Assembly (NCBI GenBank): GCA_902494565.1
Contig: CABUTN010000006.1
Coordinates: 1-64,000 of the forward strand
Length of the DNA: 64,000 nucleotides
Direction: 5' to 3'
DNA from: an uncultured Collinsella sp.
GTDB lineage: Bacteria; Actinomycetota; Coriobacteriia; Coriobacteriales; Coriobacteriaceae
A model generated the notes under the pieces. The model ran no database searches. It saw only the letters and a list, made by a program, of their open reading frames with translations, and was not told where the DNA came from. The translations under genes and the position numbers were made by a program. Position 1 is the first letter of the stretch. Every line of letters begins with the position of its first letter. Below, one piece after another: positions 1-8,307 of this stretch.

Positions 1-72
1 CGCGTCGAGGGCGCAGACGGTGGTCGACCTCAGGTGGACGTCCATCCCGAACGCGGTAGAATACTTTGGCAT
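1..72 (-). mobile_element. IS110-family transposase, N-terminal fragment cut by window edge
   Basis: The reverse strand from base 72 reads MPKYSTAFGMDVHLRSTTVC and continues ALDA to the window edge, with a GGGAGG ribosome binding site 5 bases before the ATG. IS110/IS1111 transposases (DEDD, RuvC-like) begin with just such a short segment, in which the first catalytic Asp sits in a G-[IM]-D-V-H motif followed by a hydrophobic strand; here it is GMDVH. Only 24 codons are visible, so whether the element is complete cannot be judged. The non-coding left end of the element would lie within about 73-230, where no other gene is visible. Confidence 0.7.
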
Positions 73-230
73 GGGAGCCTCCCAACCTCGTTGCGGCGCG
101 GCTGCGCCTATGGCACTTCAACATCATTGTCGCAGCCCCGACCCGCGGTCACGAGCGGGGGCTCCTATCTTTTTAGTGCCCTCGGATTGGGTCATAGTGT
201 CTGTCTACGCCAAAACATCGGCGTTGTCGG

Positions 231-280
231 GCCGGCACTTGGGGACGTTCCTTTTCTGCCGGCACCTTGGGACACTCCCA
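231..280. repeat. GCCGGCAC / GGGAC(A,G) direct-repeat element, copy 1
   Basis: Two imperfect direct copies of a unit reading approximately GCCGGCAC(C)TTGGGGAC followed by (G/A)(T/C)TCC lie head to tail. A second copy of the whole element is at 29542-29588, again next to the GTGGATAATC palindrome. Confidence 0.6.
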
Positions 281-297
281 ACGACTACCCGCAAAAT

Positions 298-359
298 GAG
301 AGTGGATAATCTTCCGTTTTTGACCTGTGCGGGCTCGAAATGGGAGATTATCCACGCTC
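298..359. repeat. GTGGATAATC palindrome, copy 1
   Basis: Left arm GAGAGTGGATAATCTTCC pairs with right arm GGGAGATTATCCACGCTC across a loop of about 26 bases. The same palindrome occurs at 1777-1840 and 29471-29533 with a variable loop and small arm differences. It lies downstream of the Fic gene, which reads toward it, and could act as a 3' stem-loop. Confidence 0.75.
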
Positions 360-414
360 GTTAGATAAGCGTCCAAAAATCCACGCTCGTTTTAATTTGG
401 CTGGGCTGCGGTGC

Positions 415-1587
415 CTACCTAATCGGCTCAGCGTCTTCCCTGAGAATCGAAAGATACTCTTCATACCCGTACTGTCGGTATCTCTGTCTTGACTCGTCGA
501 GCGGACGGAGGATACCCAATTCTTCAAATGATTTGACGAGCGAGCTCGCGGTACTCCTACCGATATCGAGTCGGGCAGCGATAAATGCGGTGTCGAGGAT
601 GGGATGCTCTTCAAGAAGGCTCAGCAGCCTTTGTCCGTTTGCGACAGTCCTTCCGAGATTTTCGGTAATGGCTGCCGTCGAACGGTTATGGAGATCAACA
701 AGACTCTTTAAAGACCCTACCGAGTCCTTCGCGCTCTCAAGAAGACTGGCGCAGAAAAACTCTATCCATTCCTCGTAAGTTCCTCGTTCCCTTACGGATG
801 TGAGTTGTCGGTAGTACTCGCTTCGATTTTTCTTGAACTGGAACGATGGATAGAACAAGCAAGAATGAAGAACGCCATCATTGATGAGTATAAGTGTAAT
901 GAGAAGCCTGCCCAGGCGACCGTTTCCGTCTAGGAATGGATGGGCAGTTTCAAATTGGTAATGGACGAGCGCCGCCCGCACGATCGGATCCATTTCGACT
1001 TGAGGCTCATTGATAAATCGTTCGAGGTCCTGGAGCGTGTTGCTCAAATCTTCAATGTTTGGGGGGACGAACGATGCAGTTGCAATGGTGCAGCCTGAGG
1101 GGCCAATCCAGTTTTGTGAGGAGCGCAGCTCGCCTGGATTCTTCTCCGTTCCGCGCACTCCGTCCAGCAGGACCGCATGAACCTGCCTGAGAAGTCTCGT
1201 ACACAAGGGCATCTTTTTGAGCAGTTCTACGCCGCGGTCGACAGCACGGACGTAATTCACGACATCTGCGACATCTTTATGATGGAGTTGGGTTTGCGAT
1301 GGACTAAGTAGGTCGTCAAACGTGCACTGGGTTCCCTCAATTTGCGAAGAAAGGAGTGCTTCTTTGCGCACATACATTGTCAGATACATGTCGGCGTTGG
1401 GAACAAAGTAGAGCATGCCCTCGAGCTCTCCAAGCTTTCGTGAGCATGTGGAAAGCGTGCGATAGGTTTCCTCAGTGAGGTTTAGCTGCCTCAATGATTG
1501 CAAGGGCGTTGGCAAAAACGAATAGTAAGCCAATTTCCCCGATAGATTATTGCGGAGCGTTCCCTGGCCGTTCTCCTCGATTTGCAT
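415..1587 (-). CDS. fic: Fic-domain protein with C-terminal winged helix
   Basis: Fic proteins transfer AMP (or related groups) to target hydroxyls. The signature HPFLDGNGRLGR is intact, with the catalytic His at about residue 216. An inhibitory motif SSQIEG near residue 80 fits the [S/T]xxxE[G/N] consensus and places it in the class with an N-terminal autoinhibitory helix. The C-terminal ~80 residues look like a winged helix, as in Fic proteins that bind their own promoters. The start at 1587 (MQIEEN) is preferred over an ATG four codons upstream because GGAGG lies 5-6 bases before it. The gene is visibly less GC-rich than its neighbours and sits near an insertion-sequence end, suggesting acquisition. 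Its targets cannot be inferred from sequence. Confidence 0.88.
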   Translation of the reverse strand: MQIEENGQGTLRNNLSGKLAYYSFLPTPLQSLRQLNLTEETYRTLSTCSRKLGELEGMLYFVPNADMYLTMYVRKEALLSSQIEGTQCTFDDLLSPSQTQLHHKDVADVVNYVRAVDRGVELLKKMPLCTRLLRQVHAVLLDGVRGTEKNPGELRSSQNWIGPSGCTIATASFVPPNIEDLSNTLQDLERFINEPQVEMDPIVRAALVHYQFETAHPFLDGNGRLGRLLITLILINDGVLHSCLFYPSFQFKKNRSEYYRQLTSVRERGTYEEWIEFFCASLLESAKDSVGSLKSLVDLHNRSTAAITENLGRTVANGQRLLSLLEEHPILDTAFIAARLDIGRSTASSLVKSFEELGILRPLDESRQRYRQYGYEEYLSILREDAEPIR

Positions 1588-1613
1588 CGCGCCCTCCATA
1601 TCTTTAGTGCCGG

Positions 1614-1720
1614 AAACTCGTTATTAGGCTAATCATATCAATTCTAATAACGAGTTTATGGCGAAAATAGTTATTAGAGTCGATTTGAATAATCTAATGA
1701 CGAGAAGTCGTTATTGCTTT
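1614..1720. promoter_or_regulatory. Inverted-repeat operator array upstream of fic
   Basis: AAACTCGTTATTAG (1614-1627) and CTAATAACGAGTTT (1644-1657) form a perfect 14-bp inverted repeat across 16 bases. Degenerate copies of the half-site TTATTAGA / TCTAATGACGA and CGTTATT follow at about 1669-1678, 1694-1704 and 1708-1716. The array lies just upstream of the fic start and is AT-rich. A binding site for the winged-helix end of the Fic protein itself, or for an unseen regulator, is an inference. Confidence 0.65.
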
Positions 1721-1776
1721 GGTGCAAGGTGGTTGAGTGGTCCCTCGGGCGCAGAGGAAAGCGGATCATTCAACAC

Positions 1777-1840
1777 GAGCGTGGATAATCTCCCGGTTTT
1801 GGCCTGTGTGCGGGCCCAAAGTGGGAGATTATCCACGCTC
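1777..1840. repeat. GTGGATAATC palindrome, copy 2
   Basis: GAGCGTGGATAATCTCCC pairs with GGGAGATTATCCACGCTC, an 18-base perfect match. It begins 5 bases beyond the stop of the RpiR regulator gene on the minus strand and so could serve as its 3' stem-loop. Confidence 0.8.
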
Positions 1841-1844
1841 GTCG

Positions 1845-2699
1845 CTACTTAAGCCCCGGGAGGCGGGTGTAGGGAAACGATCGCTCGAGGAACTCGGAGC
1901 AGCGGGCGTAGTCTTTGGCGAAGTAGCTGCTGTAGAGCGAATCGAGCGCGTATTGCACGGCGATGTGGCTCGCGAACTGCGTGATGCGATGCGTCATGCT
2001 CTCGTGGTCACTCACCGTAAGGTAGGCGGCAAAGCCAGGGTGAATGCGCGCGCAATAAGGCGTGCCGATGACGACGACCGGGACATGCCGGCTGCTGAGG
2101 ATCGGCAAGATGTCCTTGAGATTGGGGGCAAGGCCGCTGTAGGAGATGACGATTGCCGCATGGTCGGGACCCGAGGCGAGTGCCGTTCGCACCTGGGCCT
2201 CGACACCGTCGTGGCACGTCGCGCTTTTACCGGCGGAGAGCAGGCGGTCGCGGAACATTCCCGCTGGATAGAGGTTGTGCGAGCCCGTGTAGATGTCGAC
2301 CTGTCGGGCGTTCGCGATGAGCTTGGCGGCGTGGTCAAGCTGCGTGGGGTCGAGCAGCTCCTGCGTTTCGGCCAGCGTGGTCTGGTAGAGCCCCTCCATG
2401 CGCTCCATAACCTGCGCGGGGCTGGACGTAGCATCAAAGGGAAAGTTGATGTCCACGTTGCGCCGGTTGCCCGCCTCGGTTGCCAAGCGAATAAGCTCGA
2501 CCTTGAGGTCTTTGAATCCCTCGAGGCCGAGCTTTTTGCAAAAACGGTGCACACTCGCGACCGAAACGTTGGTGCGTGCGGCAAATTCCTTAATAGAAAG
2601 CCCGCGGATGTCCTCGCCGATGGCAAGGGCTGCAATGCCGAGCTGTTGCTCGGTAGGGGTAAGGCCCTGTGCCTCGGAAATCTTGCGTTTGATATCCAT
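1845..2699 (-). CDS. RpiR/MurR-family transcriptional regulator
   Basis: A 284-residue regulator: an N-terminal helix-turn-helix (residues about 1-77, with IKEFAARTNVSVASVHRFCK) followed by a SIS sugar-phosphate-binding fold (about 105-245, with DIYTGSHN and AIVISYSG). RpiR proteins sense phosphosugars and control adjacent sugar genes. The start at 2699 is chosen because GGGAG sits 7 bases upstream; an in-frame start ten codons earlier lacks this. It reads in the same direction as the glycosidase gene upstream, only about 40 bases beyond that gene's end, with a palindromic repeat between them. Regulation of the glycosidase is plausible but not shown. Confidence 0.88.
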   Translation of the reverse strand: MDIKRKISEAQGLTPTEQQLGIAALAIGEDIRGLSIKEFAARTNVSVASVHRFCKKLGLEGFKDLKVELIRLATEAGNRRNVDINFPFDATSSPAQVMERMEGLYQTTLAETQELLDPTQLDHAAKLIANARQVDIYTGSHNLYPAGMFRDRLLSAGKSATCHDGVEAQVRTALASGPDHAAIVISYSGLAPNLKDILPILSSRHVPVVVIGTPYCARIHPGFAAYLTVSDHESMTHRITQFASHIAVQYALDSLYSSYFAKDYARCSEFLERSFPYTRLPGLK

Positions 2700-2718
2700 G
2701 CGAACTCCCACACTCAAC

Positions 2719-2757
2719 AAACCTGCCAAAAAGGGACAGGTTTATTTTGGCAGGTTT
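2719..2757. repeat. CCTGCCAAAA palindrome (family A), copy 1
   Basis: Perfect 13-bp arms AAACCTGCCAAAA and TTTTGGCAGGTTT enclose AGGGACAGGTTTA. The right part encodes the final residues (NLPK) and stop of the glycosidase on the minus strand. Related copies are at 5322-5362, 6534-6571, 15784-15821 and 15830-15866. Confidence 0.85.
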
Positions 2758-5309
2758 TGCCCGCAAAGGGTAACGGGGCCGAGGATGCCGCTCGGGGCGA
2801 CGGGTTCGGCGAGGGCGAAGATGTCGGGAATCGCATGATCGAGCGTGTTGATGACGTCGACGGTGAGTTCGTGCGTGCCGGCAGCAAGAGGATTGATGAC
2901 AAAGCGATAGGGCGGACAGATGCGTGTGCCGAGTGGGTGTCCGTCGAGCGTAAGTGTCGCGACTTCGTAGACATCTCCCAGGTCGATTGTGGCATCGGCA
3001 AGGTCGTTCGCCAGCTCAAACGACGCATGATATCGGTAGGTGCCGCAGGTGCCGGTGAACAGATCGGTTGTAAGGTCGCATAGGTGCTCGAGCTCTTGCG
3101 CTTCACCAAAGGCGCCATTGCTGCCGGCAGGGGAGAGGGCAACGGTCCATGGGCCTTCGATGCGCAGGTCGAGCGATGCATCAGCGTCGATTGCGCCGTC
3201 TCCGGGCGCATCCTCGCTGCTCGCTTCCAAAACAACGAAGCAGCTCTCGAAGGGTGCGAGCTCCAACGCACCGTCAAACGCAACGGGCTCGATACCGTTT
3301 AACAGGTCGAGCCGCGTGCCGCAAAGGCGCTCGCCTGTCGCAAGCGCAACCGTGCAGTCGATGCGCTCGCGTGGGTGCTCGTTGACGAGCATAACGTAGG
3401 TCTCGCCGGCGCGCTCGTAACGAAGCGCGCGCAACCAGGGCTGGGGCGTGTCGGTGACAACCGTCTGCAGCCCAGCGCTCGCCAACACGCCCGCCATATC
3501 GGCAAGCTGAGTCGCTGCAAGTTCACCCAGTTCAACCACGACGTCCGCGTCGTAAAGCGCGCTCGGCACCTCGTCGACGGCAAGGACCATAACTCCCGCA
3601 TCAATCATGCGCCTTACGGCCTGCGCCGTCTCCGCGCCAATAAACGTAGCACCGGGCATAACAAATGCCTGGTAGCGGCAGTTGTTAACGCAAAGTAATC
3701 CGTCGGCAATCGAAACCTCGTAGCGGCTCTTGTCTTCAAAAGCCTCGGCGGGCACAAAATCAAAGTCGATCTGCGCACGCGTGAGCTCGGCAGCCACGCG
3801 CTCGATAGGCATGGCGCTGCCGGCCCACTCGGCATCGGCGTGGTACAGGATGGCGACGGGACGCGTGGCACAGCCTCCCGAAAGCAGTGTTGCCGTGCGG
3901 TTCATATAGCTCATGAGCTGCCCAAAGTGCGGCCACTGCGGATTGTTGCCGTGCGCGTAAAAGTGCGGCGGGCAGTCCCAATCGGGAAAGGGCGCCATGC
4001 TAAACGCGTGCGGCGTAAACCAATTGACGCCGCGGACGAGCATGTGGTCGGCAATCCATTTCATCTCGCGCAAGCCCTCGTGCCAGCCGAAGGCGCCGAA
4101 GACCTCGGCCACGCAGCGTCCTTGTTTTTTGGGGTCGAGGCGCGCGGCTGAAGAGCCCAGTTTGGCAAGCGCGTAGGTAAAGAACTCGATGTTCCATGCG
4201 CCATGGAAGTAGCTGTAAGGGCCGTGGTCGATGCCAGGGACGAGCTGGTTGATAACCACATCGATGCCCGCCATGTCCTGACCGGCGACAGCGCGGAAGT
4301 AGTGCCCGGCGCCCTGGCCCAGGCGCGTGTGGCAGCTTTTGTCCTCAATCACATGTCCGATGTGCATGACGCCGTGCTCACGGCACCAGTCGCCGATCTG
4401 CTCGTCAAAGCAGGTGCGGTAGAGTTGCGTGGCAATGTCCATGTAGACGTGGCGGGTCCGTGCGCCGTCTGCCTCGCGCGTCCAAAGGCCGCGCAGTTTA
4501 GCCAGCCAATCCATGCCCAGTGCCTCGTGCAGGCGTCGCGCAAGTTCGTCCGACCATGGCAGCGCCATGTCGCCGCGTCCGATAAAGTTGCTGGTAGAAG
4601 CGTCTTCGAGGGTCGCACCCTTCTCGTTCATAAAGCCAGGCTCATCGGTGAAGAAGCCCAGAATGGTCTTGCCGAACTCGTCGCCCAGATGCTCAAACGT
4701 GGGTTCGTAGACGGCGTTGATGAGCATGCGGCACGAATCGGCGTCGACCATGTTGATGTACTCATCGCGAAAGCCGGTTTTTTGGCTGGTGACGAAGAGC
4801 TCGACGGTGGTGATGCCGGCGGGCGCGTCAAAACGCAGGCGGGCGGGGGTGCCGTCGGCCTGCTCAACGGAGAGCTCAAAGTCGAGCGGTGCGCCGGCGG
4901 CGTCGAAAGTCGCCGCACCCACAAAGCGCTCCGTGGGATCCATAAGATTGCCGAGCTTGATGACCGTGGACGGCTGGGGACCAACGACCGTAACCGTGCG
5001 ATGTTTGAGCACGGTCTTCCTAAGCGCGGGGTCAACATCCTCGCCCGCAAGCGCGCCGTTGGCGTAGCCCGTGGGGAAATGGGCGTCGTCGAGCAGCCAG
5101 ATCTTCAACCCCAAGCGCTTGCACTCGCCAATGATAAAACGCAGGTCAGCCCACCAGCCGTCGCGACAAAACTCGGGATGCGTGCGCGACTCAAGGCAGA
5201 CTTCACGGATGTCCGCCCCGGCAATTTGCTCTAAGTATTCGGTAATCGTCTCGTGTTCTTCGCCCTTGAGCCACAAGAACGGAAGCACATGGTTGTCATA
5301 TGCTGCCAT
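2742..5309 (-). CDS. Large glycoside hydrolase (GH106/GH2-like architecture)
   Basis: An 855-residue protein without a signal peptide, so probably cytoplasmic. The N-terminal part resembles the TIM-barrel of uncharacterised glycosidases related to alpha-L-rhamnosidases of GH106, with REVCLESRTHPEF, WWADLRFIIGECKRLGLKIW and LLDDAHFPTGYANG (about 35-90). A middle region has the GVMHIGHVIEDK and VFGAFGWHEGLREMKW segments typical of that group. The C-terminal ~150 residues look like a GH2-type jelly-roll sugar-binding domain (GTYRYHASFEL, GDVYEVATLTLDG). The start at 5309 follows GGAGGA by 6 bases. The last codons and stop fall inside a repeat element, so the C-terminal tail may have been changed by its insertion. 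The exact substrate is unknown. Confidence 0.78.
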   Translation of the reverse strand: MAAYDNHVLPFLWLKGEEHETITEYLEQIAGADIREVCLESRTHPEFCRDGWWADLRFIIGECKRLGLKIWLLDDAHFPTGYANGALAGEDVDPALRKTVLKHRTVTVVGPQPSTVIKLGNLMDPTERFVGAATFDAAGAPLDFELSVEQADGTPARLRFDAPAGITTVELFVTSQKTGFRDEYINMVDADSCRMLINAVYEPTFEHLGDEFGKTILGFFTDEPGFMNEKGATLEDASTSNFIGRGDMALPWSDELARRLHEALGMDWLAKLRGLWTREADGARTRHVYMDIATQLYRTCFDEQIGDWCREHGVMHIGHVIEDKSCHTRLGQGAGHYFRAVAGQDMAGIDVVINQLVPGIDHGPYSYFHGAWNIEFFTYALAKLGSSAARLDPKKQGRCVAEVFGAFGWHEGLREMKWIADHMLVRGVNWFTPHAFSMAPFPDWDCPPHFYAHGNNPQWPHFGQLMSYMNRTATLLSGGCATRPVAILYHADAEWAGSAMPIERVAAELTRAQIDFDFVPAEAFEDKSRYEVSIADGLLCVNNCRYQAFVMPGATFIGAETAQAVRRMIDAGVMVLAVDEVPSALYDADVVVELGELAATQLADMAGVLASAGLQTVVTDTPQPWLRALRYERAGETYVMLVNEHPRERIDCTVALATGERLCGTRLDLLNGIEPVAFDGALELAPFESCFVVLEASSEDAPGDGAIDADASLDLRIEGPWTVALSPAGSNGAFGEAQELEHLCDLTTDLFTGTCGTYRYHASFELANDLADATIDLGDVYEVATLTLDGHPLGTRICPPYRFVINPLAAGTHELTVDVINTLDHAIPDIFALAEPVAPSGILGPVTLCGQNLPK

Positions 5310-5321
5310 ACCCACTCCTCC

Positions 5322-5362
5322 AAAACCTGCCGAAAAGGGACAGGTTTATTTTGGTCGGTTTT
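5322..5362. repeat. CCTGCC(A/G)AAA palindrome (family A), copy 2
   Basis: Imperfect arms AAAACCTGCCGAAAA and TTTTGGTCGGTTTT enclose GGGACAGGTTTA. It lies immediately upstream of the glycosidase start, so it would form part of that gene's leader or promoter region. Confidence 0.8.
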
Positions 5363-5527
5363 ATCTGGGCAAACGTCACCCCGCAGCTGCTTGGCGAAGC
5401 GCTGGGACGCGTGCCACATGCTAGAACCAACCTTCTAAACCCTTGCAAGTTCAGGGTACGTCGTCCGCGCCGCCCTGCTAATATCAAAACCACGGCAGAA
5501 TATGACTAAATCAACGATGGTGGCGCT

Positions 5528-6535
5528 ATGGATATCGCACGTTTGGACGATCTTTTGCTCGAGCTGACCGACAGCGAGCGCGCTTACTGCGCGGGCGCCC
5601 GCTATGACTGGAACGATGCATTTAGACAGGATCAACAGGCAGATATCGATGGCAGGCATGTCCATAAAATCGGTAACGCGACGTACGCCCTGCACCAAGA
5701 AGGCATGCCCGAGGGTCTGTCGATTGTGCGCAACTCGCGCTTTAACCCCGTGCCGGAGCACGTGCACGATTATGTCGAAATCAGCTATGTCTATATCGGT
5801 CATGCGCCGCAGACCGTCAACGGTACGCAACTCACGCTCGCTCAAAACGAGGTGCTTCTGCTCGATGCCGCCTGCCCGCATGCCGTAGGCGAGCTCGGCG
5901 AGCATGACATTATGCTGAGCATTGTCATTTCGCGGCCGATGCTGCGCAGCGGCCTGGAGCAAAGCCTTTCATCCACAAGCGCCGTTTCGCAGTTCCTACT
6001 CAACGCACTTAACGACGAGACCGATCACCGCGGTCATGTGCATTTCCGCACGGGCAACAGCCGCCGCGTGCGCCGATACATGCAGGAGATGCTGTGCGAG
6101 CTCCTGGAGCCGACGGCAGCGAGTCCCCAGATCGTGTCGAGGCTGTTTGAGCTGCTGCTAGTCGAGCTCATGCAAAGCTACGAGGCCGCGCTGCTGCAAA
6201 CGGGCGGCCCCGCGCTTCCCTCGGCGCAGGTTGCGGCGGCGATGAGCTACATCGAGCGGCATGCTTGCGATTGCGCACTCAACGATTTGGCCCGCCACCT
6301 GCATCTGAGTCCCAACTATGCAAGCGCGCTGCTCAAGCGGCAGACGGGCCGCACGTTTATGCAGCTCGTGCAGGAGAGCCGCCTGGCACGCGCGGCAACA
6401 CTGATCGACGCCGGCGCTACTGCCGAAACCGCGGCGCGCGAGGCCGGCTACGCCAACATGAGCTTCTTCTACAAAAAGTTTGCCGAGCGCTATGGCTGCA
6501 CGCCGGCCGCCTACCGCCGATGTTTGCCCAGATAA
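5528..6535 (+). CDS. AraC-family regulator with N-terminal cupin
   Basis: A 335-residue protein. The N-terminal half carries a cupin sensor fold (PVPEHVHDYVEISYVYIG at about 78-95, then a beta-rich segment to about 150). The C-terminal ~100 residues form the AraC double helix-turn-helix, with LNDLARHLHLSPNYASALLK and the conserved second-helix region AREAGYANMSFFYKKFAERY followed by GCTPAAYR. It is divergent from the glycosidase across a ~215-base region containing a family A repeat, and is followed by the GH1 gene, so it probably controls sugar genes here. The ribosome site is weak. The stop lies only a few bases before another family A repeat. Confidence 0.88.
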   Translation: MDIARLDDLLLELTDSERAYCAGARYDWNDAFRQDQQADIDGRHVHKIGNATYALHQEGMPEGLSIVRNSRFNPVPEHVHDYVEISYVYIGHAPQTVNGTQLTLAQNEVLLLDAACPHAVGELGEHDIMLSIVISRPMLRSGLEQSLSSTSAVSQFLLNALNDETDHRGHVHFRTGNSRRVRRYMQEMLCELLEPTAASPQIVSRLFELLLVELMQSYEAALLQTGGPALPSAQVAAAMSYIERHACDCALNDLARHLHLSPNYASALLKRQTGRTFMQLVQESRLARAATLIDAGATAETAAREAGYANMSFFYKKFAERYGCTPAAYRRCLPR

Positions 6536-6571
6536 AACCGACCAAAATAAACCTGTCCCTTTTTGGCAGGT
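6534..6571. repeat. Family A palindrome, copy 3 (opposite orientation)
   Basis: AAAACCGACCAAAA, then TAAACCTGTCCCT, then TTTTGGCAGGT: the same element as at 2719 and 5322 read on the other strand. It overlaps the last bases of the AraC-family gene and lies about 140 bases before the GH1 start. Confidence 0.8.
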
Positions 6572-6707
6572 ACCAGGAAGTGTCAGGGACGGGGCGGCGG
6601 CAGGACTCGAGAGCGAAAAGAAGTGTCGGGTTTGGCGCGCCCGCTTCTGCCCGTCCCGCGCGTGGGCGATACTCAGCTCATCGATCCGCGATGCAAAGGA
6701 GATGCTC

Positions 6708-8156
6708 ATGGCAAACATCAAGTTCCCCGAGGGTTTCTATTGGGGTGGCGCCACCGCCGCCAACCAGTTTGAGGGCGCTTGGAACGTGGACGGCCGCGGT
6801 CCTTCCGTCGACGACCATTTCTTGGGCGGCAGCTACAAGGAGCCGCGTCAGATTACGATCGACATCGACCCCAACCGCTTCTACCCCAATCATGACGGTA
6901 TCGATTTCTACCATCACTACGAGGAGGACATCGCGCTGTTCGCCGAGATGGGCTTCAATATGTTCCGCATGTCCATCTCCTGGAGCCGCATTTTCCCCAA
7001 CGGCGACGACGCTGAGCCCAACGAGGCCGGCCTCGCCTTCTACGACCGCGTTTTCGACTGCCTGCGTGCCCACAATATCGAGCCGCTCGTGACCCTTTCG
7101 CACTACGAGATGCCCTATCACCTGGTCGAGAAATACAACGGCTGGGCGAGCCGCGAGCTCATCGGCTTCTTTGAGAAGTACTGCCAGACCGTCTTCGACC
7201 GCTATCAGGACAAGGTCAAGTTCTGGCTCACCTTCAACGAGATCAACTGCGGTACTCAGGACATGGGCAACCTCTTCGAGACCAGCATGATTCAGGGCTT
7301 TGAGGGTCCGGCGTCGGCGGTCCACACTACGCCGCAGGCTCGTATGCAGGCCCTGCATCACCAATTTGTCGCCAGCGGCCGCGTCGTGCGCTATGCCCAC
7401 GAGCACTACCCGCAGTTTAAGATGGGCAACATGGACTGCTTCATCCTTTCCTATGCCGCCACGTGCGATCCGGCCGACGTGTTCGCCACGCAGCAGGAGA
7501 TGAACACCATGAACTGGTACTGCTCCGACGTGCAGGTGCGCGGCAAGTACCCGTTCTATGCCAAGCGCTTCTGGGCTGAGAACGATGTTGAGCTCGTGAT
7601 GGAGGGCGGCGACCTGCAGGATATCGCTGACGGCAAGGTCGACTTCTACTCCTTTAGCTACTACATGTCCGGCACCGTGGGCACCCACAAGGATCACGAG
7701 ATGACCGAGGGCAATATGACTTTTGGCGGCAAGAACCCCTATCTGGAGTCCACCGACTGGGGCTGGCAGATCGATCCGTTGGGCCTGCGCATCGCCCTCA
7801 ACGAGATTTACGCTCGCTACGAGATTCCGCTGATGGTGGTCGAGAACGGCATGGGCGCCTACGACGAGGTCGAGGAGGACGGCTCCATCCATGACCCGTA
7901 TCGCATCGCCTACTTGCAGAGCCACATCAAGGCCATGGGCGAGGCCATTGCCGATGGCGTTGACCTGATTGCCTACACCTGGTGGGGTCCCATCGACCTG
8001 GTTTCCGCCGGCACTGGCGAGATGCGCAAGCGCTACGGCTTCATCCACGTCGATAAGTACGACGACGGCACCGGTACCTACGAGCGCCGCCGCAAGGACA
8101 GCTTCTTCGCATACCAGAAGATCATCAAGTCCAACGGCACCGAGGGCTTGGATTAA
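6708..8156 (+). CDS. GH1 6-phospho-beta-glucosidase
   Basis: A 482-residue family 1 glycosidase that would hydrolyse beta-glucoside phosphates delivered by a PTS. The acid/base Glu is in TFNEINC (E178) and the nucleophile in MVVENGMGAY (E379). The N-terminus FPEGFYWGGATAANQFEGAW is typical of the family. Near the C-terminus SAGTGEMRKRYGF matches the Ser...Lys-x-Tyr phosphate-binding loop that separates 6-phospho enzymes from plain glucosidases. The start at 6708 has AAGGAG 7 bases upstream; longer in-frame openings back to 6480 overlap the AraC gene and are rejected. No EIIBC permease lies here, so the transporter must be elsewhere. Confidence 0.93.
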   Translation: MANIKFPEGFYWGGATAANQFEGAWNVDGRGPSVDDHFLGGSYKEPRQITIDIDPNRFYPNHDGIDFYHHYEEDIALFAEMGFNMFRMSISWSRIFPNGDDAEPNEAGLAFYDRVFDCLRAHNIEPLVTLSHYEMPYHLVEKYNGWASRELIGFFEKYCQTVFDRYQDKVKFWLTFNEINCGTQDMGNLFETSMIQGFEGPASAVHTTPQARMQALHHQFVASGRVVRYAHEHYPQFKMGNMDCFILSYAATCDPADVFATQQEMNTMNWYCSDVQVRGKYPFYAKRFWAENDVELVMEGGDLQDIADGKVDFYSFSYYMSGTVGTHKDHEMTEGNMTFGGKNPYLESTDWGWQIDPLGLRIALNEIYARYEIPLMVVENGMGAYDEVEEDGSIHDPYRIAYLQSHIKAMGEAIADGVDLIAYTWWGPIDLVSAGTGEMRKRYGFIHVDKYDDGTGTYERRRKDSFFAYQKIIKSNGTEGLD

Positions 8157-8229
8157 TCGACAATATGAGTGCCACTGGGGAAAAGGTTTTGGGAAGGGCT
8201 TGGAAGGGCTTGCGATTCGAGCCCTCACC

Positions 8230-8258
8230 TTAGCAATTTGATTATTTGGCACTATAAT
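8230..8258 (+). promoter_or_regulatory. Sigma70-type promoter for the EIIA gene
   Basis: TTAGCA (8230-8235) and a consensus TATAAT (8253-8258) are separated by 17 bases, about 50 bases before the EIIA start. A small GCGCA...TGCGC stem lies between the -10 and the ribosome site. Confidence 0.65.
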
Positions 8259-8307
8259 CACCATAGGCATGCGCATAACGTTGCGCTTAATCAAGAGGAG
8301 AAAACGT

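Larger units (their letters stand above)
73..414. other. Non-coding stretch with repeat elements
   Basis: No plausible gene is seen. About 135-175 has an imperfect GC-rich stem followed by TCTTTTT, which could terminate transcription. A tandem GCCGGCAC-containing repeat (231-280) and a GTGGATAATC palindrome (298-359) follow; both recur elsewhere in the window. Short open frames here have no recognisable start signals or protein features. Confidence 0.6.
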
